64,000 bases of DNA. It comes from Anisodus tanguticus. Lineage: Eukaryota > Streptophyta > Magnoliopsida > Solanales > Solanaceae. How positions within the stretch are numbered: the stretch's first letter is position 1; every line of letters starts with the position of its first letter. The position numbers were made by a program, and so were the translations under genes. Under the pieces are notes generated by a model. The model was not told the origin of the DNA. It searched no databases and saw nothing but the letters and a program-made list of their open reading frames with translations. Positions 1 to 11,716 of this stretch are shown here, piece after piece. The DNA lies in NCBI GenBank assembly GCA_034509755.1, contig CM067557.1:36018001-36082000 (forward strand), given 5' to 3'.

Positions 1-1571
1 GGCTTTCCTAAGTATTAGAGATTGAAATATCCGAATTACTCTCTCCTGCTCTCTGTTTTTATGATGGCTTATGCCAAGGTAACAAATGAGTGTTTTATAT
101 ATCTGTTGAATTCGTTTTTGCGACCCTTCTTATTTATTGGTTAAAATTTGAGTGTTTTGTCAAATTTAATAAATGGGCTTTTGATGTTAATCCTGTTGTT
201 GAGTATCCGTAATGTGTGTTTGTGTTTCGGGCTAAAAAGTAGGTATTGTAAGTTTTGAGTAATTATTATCAAGCTCGAGCCAACTAATTCTGGGTGAGTA
301 ATTTCTGCTCGGCTTTGGGTCTTTGGGAAAAATATGCAATCATCTGTTGGTGTTTAGCCTTGCGAGTTGTGCCTGAAGTCATCTCTTGTACTTCACAATA
401 ACCTTTCTGACAGTGGCGATATCAAATTTTCACTAAGGGGAATTAAATTATAAAGACGTAATCACACGAAAAAACCAAGGGAATCTACGTGTACTATACA
501 AAAGAATTATTCGGACATATATATATATATCATGTGTGTAGTCCAAAAGGCTAGATTAAGATAACTGACCAGGTTTCTGTACATCAGAGCAACTTTTTCT
601 TCCTTTATTTGTACGCAGCTTCTACAATGGTTCCCTTAACTTCCAATAGTGAAGGCAACTTTTCATCCATCTAATTAGGAGTATTGCACTGGAATAATTT
701 ATTATGGATTTTAGGTTTCCAATCTGTTGTTTCGTTTTCGATATTTTGTATCTGGTGAGCCTTTAGTAGAAGATCTAAAGAACCTAAATATCATATTGAA
801 TTTCATCCTGGAAATTCTCCTTTTCATCCGATTAGTTATTTGTCCGCACTTTTTAAAATTTAATTCAGACATGCGTCATTCAAATTTTACGTACTTTTGC
901 AAATTCAAGATTCTGATGCTTTTACATACAAAATAGAGTCTGGACTAGATTGGTTGGGAGGCGAACCTGACCTCCTTAGTGACAGAGTATCATCCAACAA
1001 TCTCGCTTCATTTTGATGAGTCAATGGTGTTTGTTTTGGTTATCTTGACAGGAAATGGAGAGATTCTCAACCAGAATTATCATAAAGTGAAGTGGCATAT
1101 CTAGATATGTTATGTAAGTTAGACTTCTCATTTCCTTTCATATGAGCCACATTCAGTTTGCAATTAGATTAGAAAATTTCTCAGCCACAAGTATTCCATT
1201 GTTTAGTACCTTTACTGAGATGTCAATTGCTGCTTAAACTATTTGTATACTTATTCATTGTTCATAATCCTTCGATGAGATGACAATTAATTCCAACTTT
1301 TTCAAAACTTACCCGTTATTAGCTCCTCCTATGAGTCATTTCGAGCTTCTTTGTCTCCTTGGTGATTGCCGAATTTTTGTTATCATTGTTTCAAGTGTCT
1401 TGAAATTTTTTCCCACGGTTACACTGACTATGGTGTATCCACAGGATCGTAATAGCCCACTATTAGACTGACTCATGTTGTGACTATAGGATCATATATA
1501 ATAGCTTTAGTCTATATCTTACTAGCATATGGATCTTGGAGCTGCTTTCAGGTCGTACCATATGTTTAGAG
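1..1571. other. Left edge, no gene recognised
   Basis: AT-rich sequence with only short open frames (under 70 codons) that show no family motif. A short stretch near 1052 follows a TTGACAG-type splice-acceptor-like sequence, so this could be intron or 3' part of a gene beginning outside the window, but nothing connects it to a recognisable protein. It ends where the hAT terminus begins. Confidence 0.4.
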
Positions 1572-4500
1572 TAAGGGTGGCCAATGGGCCGGGCCGGGAC
1601 GAGTTGGGGCGGGATCGGGTCGGGGCGGGACAAGTGGGATTTGCCGAAGTTTCGTCCCGATCCCGATCCCGTCGGAATCGGGTCGGCGTGATCGGGACGG
1701 GGCAGGGTCGGGTCGTGGCAGGATTTTTTTTTGCACTTAATTTAAGAAATAACATATATAAACAACTCAATAATTGAACGAGATAATGTAATAAAAACAT
1801 CTCAAAGCTGTTTTTGTGCCTCTTATATTATTTAATACATATGATTTTTTTTGTAATACAAATACAATTGTAAAAATTGCAACTTTGTGGTGTTGTTCAA
1901 AAATTGCAAATTACATAGTAAAATTGCAATTAAAAAAATTACATTTTGAAAAAAACCTGTTCTAGTTTCTTGATAATTTCCTGTGGTTCTTCGATTGGAA
2001 TTGGTATTTGTTGGTCAAATTGCTCCACGTCGCTTCCATCACCTTCAGATAAGATTTCATTGTAGTTTTCATCTTCTTCGTTGATCTCCGGTTGACCGCA
2101 CCTTCTCCGCTCCGTTCGTATCCAATCTCTGAATAATATTGCAATCTCCAAGCTGTCTCCGGCTAATGAGTGTATGTACTCTCCTATTTGATATATGCCG
2201 GGTTGATGACGCTTGAATGATCAAAACATCTCGGGTCATCATTGAAAGTGTCGGAAAGGTCTTCTCATTCCCCCTCCAGTATTTCAGCAAGTCTTCACGT
2301 CCTTCTTCATTGAGAACTGCTTGGTACGGTAAAAAACCCTGCAAAACAAAAATATCAAATTCGCTAATTTGGTTAGTAGCGTTACGGCCGCACATTCTAT
2401 TTCTGAGGCTTTCAATACTAACCGCAGAAACATGTCTTTTGTGAGGTTATGTTGAAGAAGAAGATGGTATGGAAGCTGGTAGGTTGCTAGCACTTTCTTG
2501 TTGGTAAAATCTATATATTTTTTTGCATTCGTCTTCTACGCTAGACAACACTTCTTCTTTAATTTGTTCAATAGGTGGTGAGTGATTTGGATTTTTGGGA
2601 CTTGGAGGTGGTAGTACTGCTATACAATCATAAATAGTTTCAATAAGTGATTTAGTACTTTCTATTTTGATAGTCATATTTAATACAACACCAATAATAT
2701 AGCTAGTGGGAATAGGAATAAAATATTTTTTAATTTTGATAAACATTTTTAATAGCTGCCTTATGAACTGATTTATCCATATATTCATTAAGCAGTAAAA
2801 ATATTAGAGTTATATAAAACAACATAGTTGAAATAGTAGGATAATATATACCGGAAAATTCTTTTGTTGCTTGAAAACATTTCTCTAGAAATACAATAAG
2901 TTCGAAAAAATTTCCCCAATCGCTATCTACAACCATATCAGCTGGATTTTGATTATGAGAGTTAAAAAATAAAGTTGTAGGTTTTCTATAGTCATAAGCA
3001 ACAAGTAGTTGCTCGTATAAAGAATTCCACCTAGTGGGTACTTCTTCTGGAATTTTTCTATAAGATAGTTGGCAATCGCGACAAGTTTTTTATATTCTTT
3101 TTTTCGTTGTATTCTATTATTTTTAATAATAAAATTTATAGCAAATTGTATTTTACTAAGAATGTCTTCAAAAAGTGATAGACCATCCTTTACAGCTAAG
3201 TTATATATATGACACACATTTTATATGAAAATGATCTGGAAAAGATGGAGTTAAACTATTTTTTAAAATTGTAATAGCATAATTGTTAGAAGAAGCGTTA
3301 TTTAATGTAATAATCATAATTTTATCAGTTATTCCGTAATAATCGCACACTTGATAAATATTTTCTGCAATAAAAGTATCAGTGTGCCTATCATCTATAT
3401 ATTTATACGCTAAGATACGTTTTTGCATAGATAATTTATAATCTATCAAATGACAAGTTACCGTTAAATAATCATGGTCGTTAGTACTACGGCCTATATC
3501 AGAAATGATAGCCACTTTACCATTAAAATGATATAATGAATAATGTAATTACTGTTGATATTCATGTGCAAATTTAAATACATCTCTCTTAACAGTTGAT
3601 CTAGAAAAATTGTTAAAAGCAGGATTATACATTTCTCTAATGTAATGAATAAAATCAGGAGATGAAGGAAATGAAAAAAACAAACCCTCCACAACAACTA
3701 ATTTTTCTATTGCTTCCCTATCTCTATGTTTATTGTAATTAGGGCCTACAATTCCCCCGTCGCGGGGTTAATTTGACCTTGTACTTGATCCGGGATAGTA
3801 TGTGAACCTTGTCCCGATGGAGCGGGCATTTGTGCACCCGGTTTTGAAGCCTCGTATTGGGCATACCTAGCTGGATGAGCCCTTGCTACGTGTCTCGTTA
3901 AACCCCCTGTCCCACCGGGACCTTTTTCAGTTTTAAATTTTAAAACATCTTTATAAATTTTACATCTAGCTACTTGATTCTCTACATCCCTATCAAAAAA
4001 TGTTCATGAATCTGATTTTAATGGTCGTTTTTCTGGATCTTGTCTCATACTAGGGGAATAGGAGACATTTCAGTTGAAGGTGCACTAGTGGGTGTGTTGT
4101 CATCTACATTAGTGGGTGTATCATCTAGATCATCATCTAAATTAAAGTCTTCTTGAGTTCCAGAAAATAGCTCCTCGTCTAAATCTAATGATATTGTAGG
4201 AAAATGTTCGGTATCAACAAAATCATTATGTGTAGGAATATGATTCTGTCTATAAATAGGATGACTAGAAGAAGTACCCTTGCCCTTGTTGCTCCTACTA
4301 GAAGAAGCCTGACCCTTACCCGTAAGTATACGTTTAAATCCTTCCATTGTAATTGTACTAATAAATAATTAAAGTAAATAAAATTAAGTGCGCTAAATAA
4401 AATAAACAGACAATAATAATTTAATGAAGGAACGAATGTACCAAACACCGACGTAACGTCGACGTGTAATCGAGAGGTTGAAAATTGAAACTTTGCTCGA

Positions 4501-4957
4501 TGGAAGATCCTCAAGCTAGTTGCTAACTTCACTCCCAAATGAATAAATAAAATTCAATATTTAGTAGACAATGTAGACTTGTAGAGAGATAGATTGAGAG
4601 ATTAAAGAGATTGTAGGAAGATTTTGTGAGAAAGATGAAGAGAAAATGAGGTATTTATAGTTGAAAAATTGGGTTAAAGTGTAAATATAATAACTTATGG
4701 GTTAAAAATAAATATTAAGGGGGTAGGGGGGTCGGGGGAGGGGAGGCCAAAAATGACCGTTGCACAACGGCCAAAATGTAAAATGGTCGTTGGTGCAACG
4801 GTTGCTTGTGCAAAGAGGGGGTTTAGGGCGGGATCGGGACCGGGTCGGGCCTGGCGGGACTGGGGCGGGTCGGGACGAGACCATGTCCCGTTCCCGGTTC
4901 AAGTCCCGATACCGCAATTTTTTTTTAAAAAAAATGTCGTGGCCGGACATTACCTTA
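1572..4957 (-). mobile_element. hAT-superfamily DNA transposon, degenerate, full-length type
   Basis: The left end starts TAAGGGTGGCCAATGGGCC and runs into about 160 bp of G/C-rich subterminal repeats built on GGGTCGGGA and GGGACGGG motifs. A matching subterminal block lies at 4820–4915, and the right end reads ...ATTACCTTA near 4957. The start TAAGG is shared with the better-preserved relative at 12279–13231, whose ends are fixed by a perfect 8-bp target duplication. Between the ends, on the minus strand, lie broken transposase frames with a BED-type N-terminus and a hAT dimerisation region. Region 4540–4750 holds a leader and TATAAATA-like promoter (read on the minus strand), also kept in the relative. 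The flanks GTTTAGAG (left) and TACAATAC (right) do not match, so the right boundary is approximate. Confidence 0.85.
2060..4347 (-). pseudogene. hAT (RICESLEEPER/Ac-like) transposase remnant
   Basis: Read right to left. The frame starting at 4347 gives an acidic, Ser/Asp-rich N-terminus of about 100 residues. From about 4045 to 3770 a broken frame reads like a BED zinc finger, with CKIYKDVLKFKTEKG followed by GLTRHVARAHPA (Cys and His ligands). From 3515 to 3201 comes a segment typical of the hAT catalytic core, with DIGRSTNDHDYLTVTCHLID and QKRILAYKYID. 3217–2927 continues the core with HIYNLAVKDGL. 2395–2069 contains YWRGNEKTFPTLSMMTRDVL and QASST, the C-terminal dimerisation signature. The pieces lie in different frames with stops between them, so no functional transposase can be made from this copy. 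Assignment to hAT is firm; subfamily placement is inference. Confidence 0.85.
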
Positions 4958-6441
4958 TACAATACTAGAGTTTTTCAAGCATATGCTAAACTTCAATTAA
5001 CTTTGCTTTTGGAATCAAGATATGACTTAAAGTAGTGATTTTGATAAATAGGTATGGCTGAACTGATATAAATTGCAGGTTTTTTTATAGTGTTTGTGGT
5101 ATCTATTTCTACTGCTTGAATGAGTCTCTACACATACATGAGCCATATCTCACTTTACATGTTATAAAATTAACTCCCCATGGCCCAATTACTTTGATAA
5201 TCTTTGTAAACATCCATGCACTGCCAACATTCTCTTAACTAATTAAGGCCCTATTTCATTTATACAGGATTTTTTTAATGCTTATATAGAGGGGTTCGTT
5301 TTTTTTCTGCTCTGCGATGGAATATTTTTGACACTACTCGAGAATATTCAGGTGTGGGGAGATGTTTCTCGCTCACCTTTTCCTACATCTTTCTGCAATA
5401 TAAGACTAATTAATGGTGCAGGATGTGCTGATAATTCTTTCTTAATCAGGTATTCAAAATTTCTACAATGACCTGGAGATTGTGAATCTCTCTGTTGTTA
5501 TCTTCATTTTTTCATTAATTTTGGATTTGATTACCCTAAAGTAAAGGTTCAATTTGCTTGCTGCAAAAAAGCGATGCAGGTATATCTTTTACATGTGTTG
5601 GGCTCTGTATTGGTTCTCTTTCAAGACTTTGCCTAATACTGATAAAGGTTTTGAGATGGTACGTTATGCTTTGTCCTCAGATTACTAAGCCTTTTTTTAA
5701 CCGAATTGAACCTGTTGAGGTTCATGAGAGTACTTAGCTGGCCTATTAAGTCACATGCTTTCGTCTTACCTTGAAAGCTTCAAAATTATTTGTTAGGCGT
5801 TTATTGTCTTGCTCCTTAGAGATATGAACAGTGAGAATTGATCACCACTTCATACTTGCGGCGTGTTTTTTGTCAAGAACTTCTAAGGAGGCTGCTAAGA
5901 AGAATACGCCACATGGAATGCGCATCATCATTTGCCCATACATTCATAAAAAGCATCTACTGAATTATGAGTTCGATTAATCCTCTTTAGCAGAAAAACA
6001 AATATTCCTTATTCATTATCAAAGAATCACTTATTCACAAACTTCGTTTGGAGAAAATATATGTAAATAGCTCTCCTGTAGATGATGATAAGAATATAAC
6101 ACTTTAGCAGCTAATAATGTGTGTTTGATATTGCCATGGTTGTAAAGAATGTACCAACATGGATAAATGTTTTGTTCCAGATTGTATATACATCATATTC
6201 CGCAGTTAGCATGCAATGTTGTTTGTATGATTTGGTACAACATGCATCAATTTCTTATTTATTTGTAATTCATATCAAAACAAAGTTAATATAAAAATAT
6301 TGGGCCTGTGCTGACACAGGCCATGCACACATAGTATATAAAGAAGTACCCTTTGAATCTGGGGCATAATTGAGATAAACTTTTTCTTTTATAATTTAGA
6401 TAAATTTAGTTATCTGAACATTTTCAAGCTTTCCAGAGTTG
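4958..6441. other. Intergenic or intronic, nothing recognised
   Basis: About 1.5 kb of AT-rich sequence with no open frame above about 60 codons and no repeat I could delimit. Nothing supports a gene here. Confidence 0.4.
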
Positions 6442-6662
6442 TACTTCCTTGGTTTCAAAATTTGATTAATTTTTAAGTTAAATTAGATTAGATTAACTCA
6501 ATATTTTATAAATAAAATTTAGTAGTTCAAAAATTATACGAAAAGTACTAATTTTTCTCATGTTAAGTTGATTAAAAAATATATTTTAAAATGTTGATAA
6601 AAGTTTATATAGTTTGACTCTTGAAAAACGAACCATGACAACTATTTGGAATGGAGGAAGTA
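6442..6662. mobile_element. Stowaway-like MITE
   Basis: The ends are inverted (ACTTCCTTGGTTTCAAA on the left, GGAATGGAGGAAGTA on the right) and the interior carries the block AAATTTAGTAGTTCAAAAATT and then ATACGAAAAGTACT. The same interior block occurs in the element at 58984–59243. Length of about 220 bp, TA-type flanks and the CTCCCTCCGT-like terminus fit the Tc1/mariner-related Stowaway group. Old and diverged. Confidence 0.7.
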
Positions 6663-7090
6663 TTATATTTAAGGAAAGTTTACCTGGCATGACTAACTAT
6701 TAATACATAATTATATTTCGTAATTATAGTTTGTTTTAATTATATTTCATACCTAAATATTATATGTTAATTATCATTCATAGCTATACCAAAATACATT
6801 AAATTTATGGATTGTATTTATCCCCACTATTCTCTTCTCCCTCACCTCTCTCTCTGTCCCTCTCTCCGACGCCGTCCCACTACCAGAGCAGCGATGACCA
6901 CCGGCGACCATCGAAGGCTCAGATCTGGCTGGCGCCAGATTTAAACGGAGGCTCTGGCCGAAACGAACGTATCCCTATTCTCCTACCAGCTGAGAAGTTA
7001 TCCCTATTCTTCTGTTAAGGCAACCACCTGCATTTCAGAAAGTTATCCTGGTTTAGTACTGTTTGCTTTGCAAGAGCCAAGAAACAATAA

Positions 7091-7435
7091 TGATAGAATA
7101 ATTATAATTATTAGAATATTAATTGTAATTATCTAGTAATAATTATAATTGATGATAGGATAATGTGAATATGGTAGGTAGATAACTTAGTTAACTAATA
7201 GCTATCATGTAAGAATATTTTTTTCAATTGTAACATTCTAAAAGTGTGGTAATTATATCACAATTACAATCATCATCTAAGGCTAGGATTAGATAGGATA
7301 AGGCTAGGATTAGGCTAGATTAAGTTATTAGTTGACTAAGTTATCTACCTACCATATTCACATTATCCTATTATCAATTACAATTATTACTAGATAATTA
7401 CAATTAATATTCTAATAATTACAATTATTCTATCA
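7091..7435. repeat. Foldback element with arms of about 110 bp
   Basis: Bases 7091–7200 and 7326–7435 are near-perfect reverse complements: TGATAGAATAATTATAATTA at the left tip pairs with the right tip ending ATTATTCTATCA. A loop of about 125 bp separates the arms and contains GGCTAGGATTAG repeats. The transcript or single strand could form a long hairpin. No coding capacity. The right half recurs, inverted and without its partner arm, at 8527–8708. Confidence 0.85.
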
Positions 7436-7878
7436 TTAATCATTCCTTCTTTTTTCCATTTCATTCATTTGTACGACTTGCTTTTTTATTGGTATAATAT
7501 TTTCTATATTGCATTCACTTTATACTTTCCTTTTTTCCCCTTCATTTATATTGTTAAACCATGTTTTTTTGTATTAGGCATGTTATAAAATACCTTAGGA
7601 GTATTAGTTTTTTCCCCTCATTCAGTTAACTTTCTGTTTCTTGTTCAGCTTGTTTTCGTGTAATTCAATTTTAAGAACTTTAGTGTATTTGTAGAGTCAA
7701 ATTCATCTGATACCTCCAAAGTTAGAAATTGGGGTTAAATATAGTGAAATTTACATAAATCACTACACTTTGTGGGGTTTTTATTAGGCATAGCTATACT
7801 TTTGATAATTATATTTCATAACTACAGTAAAGTGTATTTAAAATTCGGTTGTATTCAAATTTTCGCTGTATTTCACTG

Positions 7879-7949
7879 TATTCAACTCAGTTATATTCGA
7901 GTCAGATGTATTCAACTCAGTTATATTCGAGTCAGATGTATTCAACTCA
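7879..7949. repeat. Tandem repeat, 30-bp unit, 2.3 copies
   Basis: Two identical 30-bp units (TATTCAACTCAGTTATATTC followed by GAGTCAGATG) sit at 7879–7908 and 7909–7938, with a partial third. Confidence 0.9.
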
Positions 7950-8073
7950 CCCAATTTTATTTGAAGCTACTTTTATACTGTATTATATTTATTATATTTA
8001 AAATTCAAATTCACTTTATTTGTATACAAAAAAATCTCCTTCAAAATATAAGCAAAAAATACATAAAGAAACA

Positions 8074-8280
8074 ATGAATTTTACACTAAAAAAATCAACA
8101 AATACACTCAAATACAGAATACAAAAAATAAAATACAGCCTCAAACACTGAATTTTACATTAAAAATTAACGAATACACTCAAAACTGAATATAAGAAAT
8201 AAAATACACCTCCAAACACTGGATTTTACACTAAAAAGTTACGAATACACTCAAAATTGAATACAAGAAATAAAATATGC
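8074..8280. repeat. Diverged tandem repeat, about 70-bp unit, three copies
   Basis: Three successive copies share TTTTACA(C/T)TAAAAA, then AATACACTCAAA, then AATAAAATA, then CTC(C)AAACACTG. Copies differ by point changes and small indels. Confidence 0.75.
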
Positions 8281-8526
8281 CTCAATCTGAGATACAAGAA
8301 AATAAAATATACTCCGATTTAAAATATAAAAAAGTAAGCTCAGATCTAAGTAGGCATGCCGGAAAACGATATTGGACTCTGGCAAGCTCAGATCTGAGAC
8401 GGCACGCCATGGATTTACTGATTCCATTGCAGGTCTGCGATATGTGATGGTGGAGAGCATACCTCTATCCCATGATTTCAGATGTCACTCTGTGAATCTA
8501 ATTTTGGAATTAAAAGCATTACTATT

Positions 8527-8708
8527 TGATAGAATAATTGTAATTATTAGAATAGTAATTGTAATTATCTAGTAATAATTATAATTGATAATAGGATAAT
8601 GTGAATATGGTAGTTAGATAACTTAGTCAACTAATAGCTTAAACCTAACCTAATCTTAGCTTTATCTACCTAATCTTAGCCTTAGATGATGATTGTAATT
8701 GTGGTATA
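8527..8708. repeat. Single-arm copy of the 7091–7435 foldback
   Basis: Reads as the reverse complement of roughly 7255–7435: TGATAGAATAATTGTAATTA at the start, GGATAATGTGAATATGGTAG in the middle, CTTAGATGATGATTGTAATT at the end. The second arm is absent. Confidence 0.8.
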
Positions 8709-9486
8709 TTCTTGTCGCAACTTTTTATTTCTGGTTTCTTCCTTACCATACTCGCAGAATCAAGCAATTATATTCACAGAAAAAGGCTGTTAAACTAGAT
8801 TATAGTGAATCTCTAATAAGCAATTGCTCTGTCAAACGTGTTGAAGCCATCCAATAATACAGGCACCAATAAAGCTACTTGGATACTTTTATCTAGGATT
8901 TATTTTTGTTCCTAGACTCTGTCATCTTACAAAAATTAAGTTTTTAATTCAAGTAGTTTTTTGAAGATCAAAATTGAGGCTTAGATCCTGGTTGACGAAA
9001 ATTGTTTAATTTATACAACACCGATTTATACACTAATTTAGACTTACAAAAGTAGTTTTTTTTTGTACTCGATCAATCTTTTAAAAAAATCTCATTGATT
9101 GACAAGTTACTGTTGAGTCCAAATTTAGTTGGATGTGAATTATGTACCTCGTTATATGGTCTTAAGCAATCCTTATCTGGTGAACCTTTGAGGTTTCTTT
9201 CAAACTTGTGTCCTCTTACAAAATTCAACATTCAATAACTTCAAACAATTAATGCAAAGTTATAATATAGCAACAAAAAGAAAACCGACCATTAAGAACA
9301 GACTAACCCCTTAACGGGGTAAGGGTTGGGTTGGACAGTACTTCCTCTCCAAAAACCCAGCCCCAGACGACCCATTACGGATAGTCTGGCCCGGCCCAAA
9401 ACTGGGACCAGTAGGGCCAATCCTTAATGGCAGGCTTTTCACAAATTAGCCCAGTAGACAAGCTTGGTTTTCTCGATATTCACACA
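8709..9486. other. Intergenic, with a short GC-rich hAT-like tract
   Basis: No gene. Around 9320–9426 there is a G/C-rich stretch starting TAAGGGTTGGGTTGG and ending CCAATCCTTA, which could be a very short hAT-like remnant, but its 8-bp flanks (TAACGGGG and ATGGCAGG) do not match, so it is not called separately. Confidence 0.35.
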
Positions 9487-10121
9487 TTTGGGAATAAAAT
9501 TTCAAATTTACGGTATTCGGGATCGGGTCTGGTATGAGACATTAATAACGTTTGATATTCTGTATTTTCAGAATACCGAATTATTTAGTAAAACTATGGG
9601 GTTTCTTCATCTTTTTTCCTCTTGTTCCCTGTTCTTCTTCACTTCTTTTTTCCCTATGTTTTGCTTGTCCAAAGACTATGCTTCTTCGATTTGAATATGA
9701 AAGAGATATACACATTTAGAATTATATGCATTTCCTTATTCCAGAACTACGAATCATAAATCTCTCTCTATTCTTTTTCTTTTTCAGATTTTTTTAGCTT
9801 TCTAAGAAAATTATATCTAGCACACATAATATTCTGCTGGCCAAAACTTTAATAATTCCATTAGTTTGTTCCCTACATTTCAAGTCCACTGATTTTTTCT
9901 CTTAGGAATATTGTATAGATGGAGATGAGTTTGCAATCATGGCTCCTCAAGTAAATGATGCTTTATTATTAATAGTTGCTTTCTTGAATGGCAAATCCCG
10001 AATACCGTATCAAAATTTACCGAACCGACGGTATTTGGTATCTACTTTGAATTACCGATTATCAAATTATCGAACTCAAACTTTAGAAATACCAAAAACG
10101 AATATCGAATGCCCACCCCTA
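9487..10121. mobile_element. Non-autonomous hAT-like element with 8-bp target duplication
   Basis: The perfect 8-mer TTCACACA flanks the element at 9479–9486 and 10122–10129. The right end reads ...GAATGCCCACCCCTA, the reverse complement of the TAGGGGTGGGCATTC start common among plant hAT elements. Subterminal sequence on both sides carries CGGTATTCGGGAT / CCCGAATACCGTAT motifs in inverted orientation. The left terminus is eroded. The interior (about 9560–9990) is non-coding. Confidence 0.65.
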
Positions 10122-10234
10122 TTCACACAGCTACATGTTTTGCAAATTTATCTAATTCTAGTATTCCATATGCATCTTTTTGTTTGTTCGTTAATATTAT
10201 GATGATGCTAGTTTGTCAATGTACAAAGTTAGAG

Positions 10235-10332
10235 CTCTACCTACTAAAATAGAGGTAAGATCTGTGTACACTCTACCCTCCCCAGACCTTATATTATGAG
10301 ATTTTACTGGGTATGTTGTTGTTGTTGTTGTA
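10235..10332 (+). mobile_element. AU-type SINE, truncated
   Basis: Contains GTACACTCTACCCTCCCCAG and then ACTGGGTATGTTGTTGTTGT, the 3' part and TTG-repeat tail that define AU SINEs. The 5' tRNA-like portion is missing. A related copy in the opposite orientation lies at 57092–57217. Confidence 0.75.
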
Positions 10333-10472
10333 AGGAGCAACTGAAGGTCAAAGAATTTGGAATATAATCATTGTTTTATATTTTGGGGAAAAACTTACCT
10401 TAAGTAGACCTAAGTCGATTATGAATTCTACCAATAAACATTTTTTTATTTAGTTTAGTATTGATACAATTT

Positions 10473-10788
10473 TGAAAGAAATAATCCCTTGATTATTTTC
10501 ATTAATTGAAAGAGTATTTATACAAGTTACATATTTTTATAATAGAATAATCTTATTCTTATTCTACTCCTAAAACCTTATTCTACTTGGATACTAAATA
10601 TACAATTATGGTAATACAAATATTATGGTAAGTGTACAATACTAATTACATCATAATATTACCTAAACTAGGAGACTACAATGTTACCTAAATATGTACA
10701 CCATATACGGTTTTAGAGGAGGAATCCGAGAGCAACAATATACTAAATATACATATGTATATCGTGTGTATATTATGTATATTTAACA
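10473..10788 (-). repeat. LTR of copia element I (316 bp)
   Basis: Starts TGAAAGAAATAATCCCTTGA and ends ATTTAACA on the plus strand, giving TG...CA ends in either orientation. The first 40 bp are nearly identical to the LTR at 60443. Confidence 0.75.
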
Positions 10789-10799
10789 CACCGCGGGCG

Positions 10800-11711
10800 G
10801 TCTTCGAACGCTGAGATTGTCCCTAAGATCTTAAAAAAGGTCCGAGGGCAAACCCTTTGTAAAGATGTCGGCAATTTGATATCTTGACGGGGCATGACAG
10901 ACGCGTACCTGACCACAAGCAACCTTTTCGCGGACAAAGTGAATGTCCATCTCGATATGTTTAGTATGCTGGTGCTGAACCGAATTACCATAAAGGTAGA
11001 TGATACTAATATTATCGCAATAAACCAAGGTTGCTTTCTGAATAGGTGAATGAAGCTCCAATAGCAAATTACGTAACCAACATGATTCCGAGACCACATT
11101 AGCTACCCCTCGATACTCGGCCTCGGCACTGGATCGGGACAATGTCGACTGACGTTTTGCAGACTATGAGACTAGGTTATTGCCAAGAAACATACAATAG
11201 CCAGACGTAGACCGTCTGGTGTCTGGACAACCACCCCAATCAACATCCATATACGAGACAAGTGTGGACGTCGAGGAAGGATATAAATGCAAACCATAGT
11301 CCAATGTACCCTGAATATACCGAATGATGCGTTTGAGTGCATTCATGTGCTCAATCCTTGGATCATGCATGAACAAACACACCTGCTGGACATCATATGT
11401 AATATCCGGTCTCGTAAAGGTAAGATACTGAAAGCCTCCTACAAGACTGCGATAGCGGGTCGGATCCTCGTAGGGTACGCCGGCCGCGGCACTAAGCTTG
11501 GGCTTAGTATCAACTGGAGTGTAAGTGGACTTACAGGATGACTCTTAATGATCTCAGCTGCATACTTCCTTTGAGATAAGAACAACCCATTTGAATGACG
11601 AGTGACAACAATCCCCAAAAAGTAACTCAAGAACTCCAAGTCTTTCATAGCAAACTCATAGCTGAGCATAATCATGATATCCATAAATGAAAGTTGCCTT
11701 AAGGACATTCT
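10800..11711 (-). pseudogene. Copia RT tail and RNase H, degenerate
   Basis: Three frames cover the end of pol. 11708–11439 has FAMKDLEFLSYFLGIVVTRH, the copia RT block just after the catalytic palm. 11382–11164 has RIIRYIQGTLDYGLHLY and SGYCMFLGNNLVS. 11142–10831 carries the RNase H motif SRSSAEAEYRGVANVVSE, then KHIEMDIHFVREKV and IADIFTKGLPSDLF. Frame changes and stops between the blocks make it non-functional. Confidence 0.85.
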
Positions 11712-11716
11712 AATTT

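Larger units (their letters stand above)
7436..8526. other. Non-coding repeat mosaic between foldback copies
   Basis: No gene. The stretch from about 7760 resembles a dispersed plant repeat (GGCATAGCTATAC... followed by TTATATTTCATAACTA), and a similar TTATATTTC/ATAGCTATAC block occurs at 6700–6800, on the other side of the foldback. It contains two tandem arrays annotated separately. Short CAGATCT-containing pieces near 6918 and 8340–8395 suggest the mosaic was rearranged more than once. Confidence 0.45.
10473..11711 (-). mobile_element. Ty1/copia retrotransposon, 3' fragment (element I)
   Basis: The 3' LTR lies on the left (10473–10788), preceded on the minus strand by a purine-rich tract (CCGCCCGCGGTG), RNase H and the tail of the reverse transcriptase. 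The fragment stops abruptly at about 11711; the rest of pol, gag and the 5' LTR are missing. The LTR belongs to the same family as the 5' LTR at 60443–60805. AATTT occurs on both sides (10468–10472 and 11712–11716), which may be coincidence because the 5' LTR is absent. Confidence 0.85.

Noticed and set aside
1522..1800. Overlapping Pro/Arg- and Gly/Arg-rich open frames on both strands
   Set aside because: They are the GC-rich subterminal repeats of the hAT element read as protein. The same happens at 4702–5035, 12268–12584 and 13019–13242.
10468..11716. AATTT on both sides of copia fragment I as a target duplication
   Set aside because: The 5' LTR is missing, so the right occurrence cannot be a true insertion border unless the deletion was exact. 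An AT-rich pentamer is likely to recur by chance.
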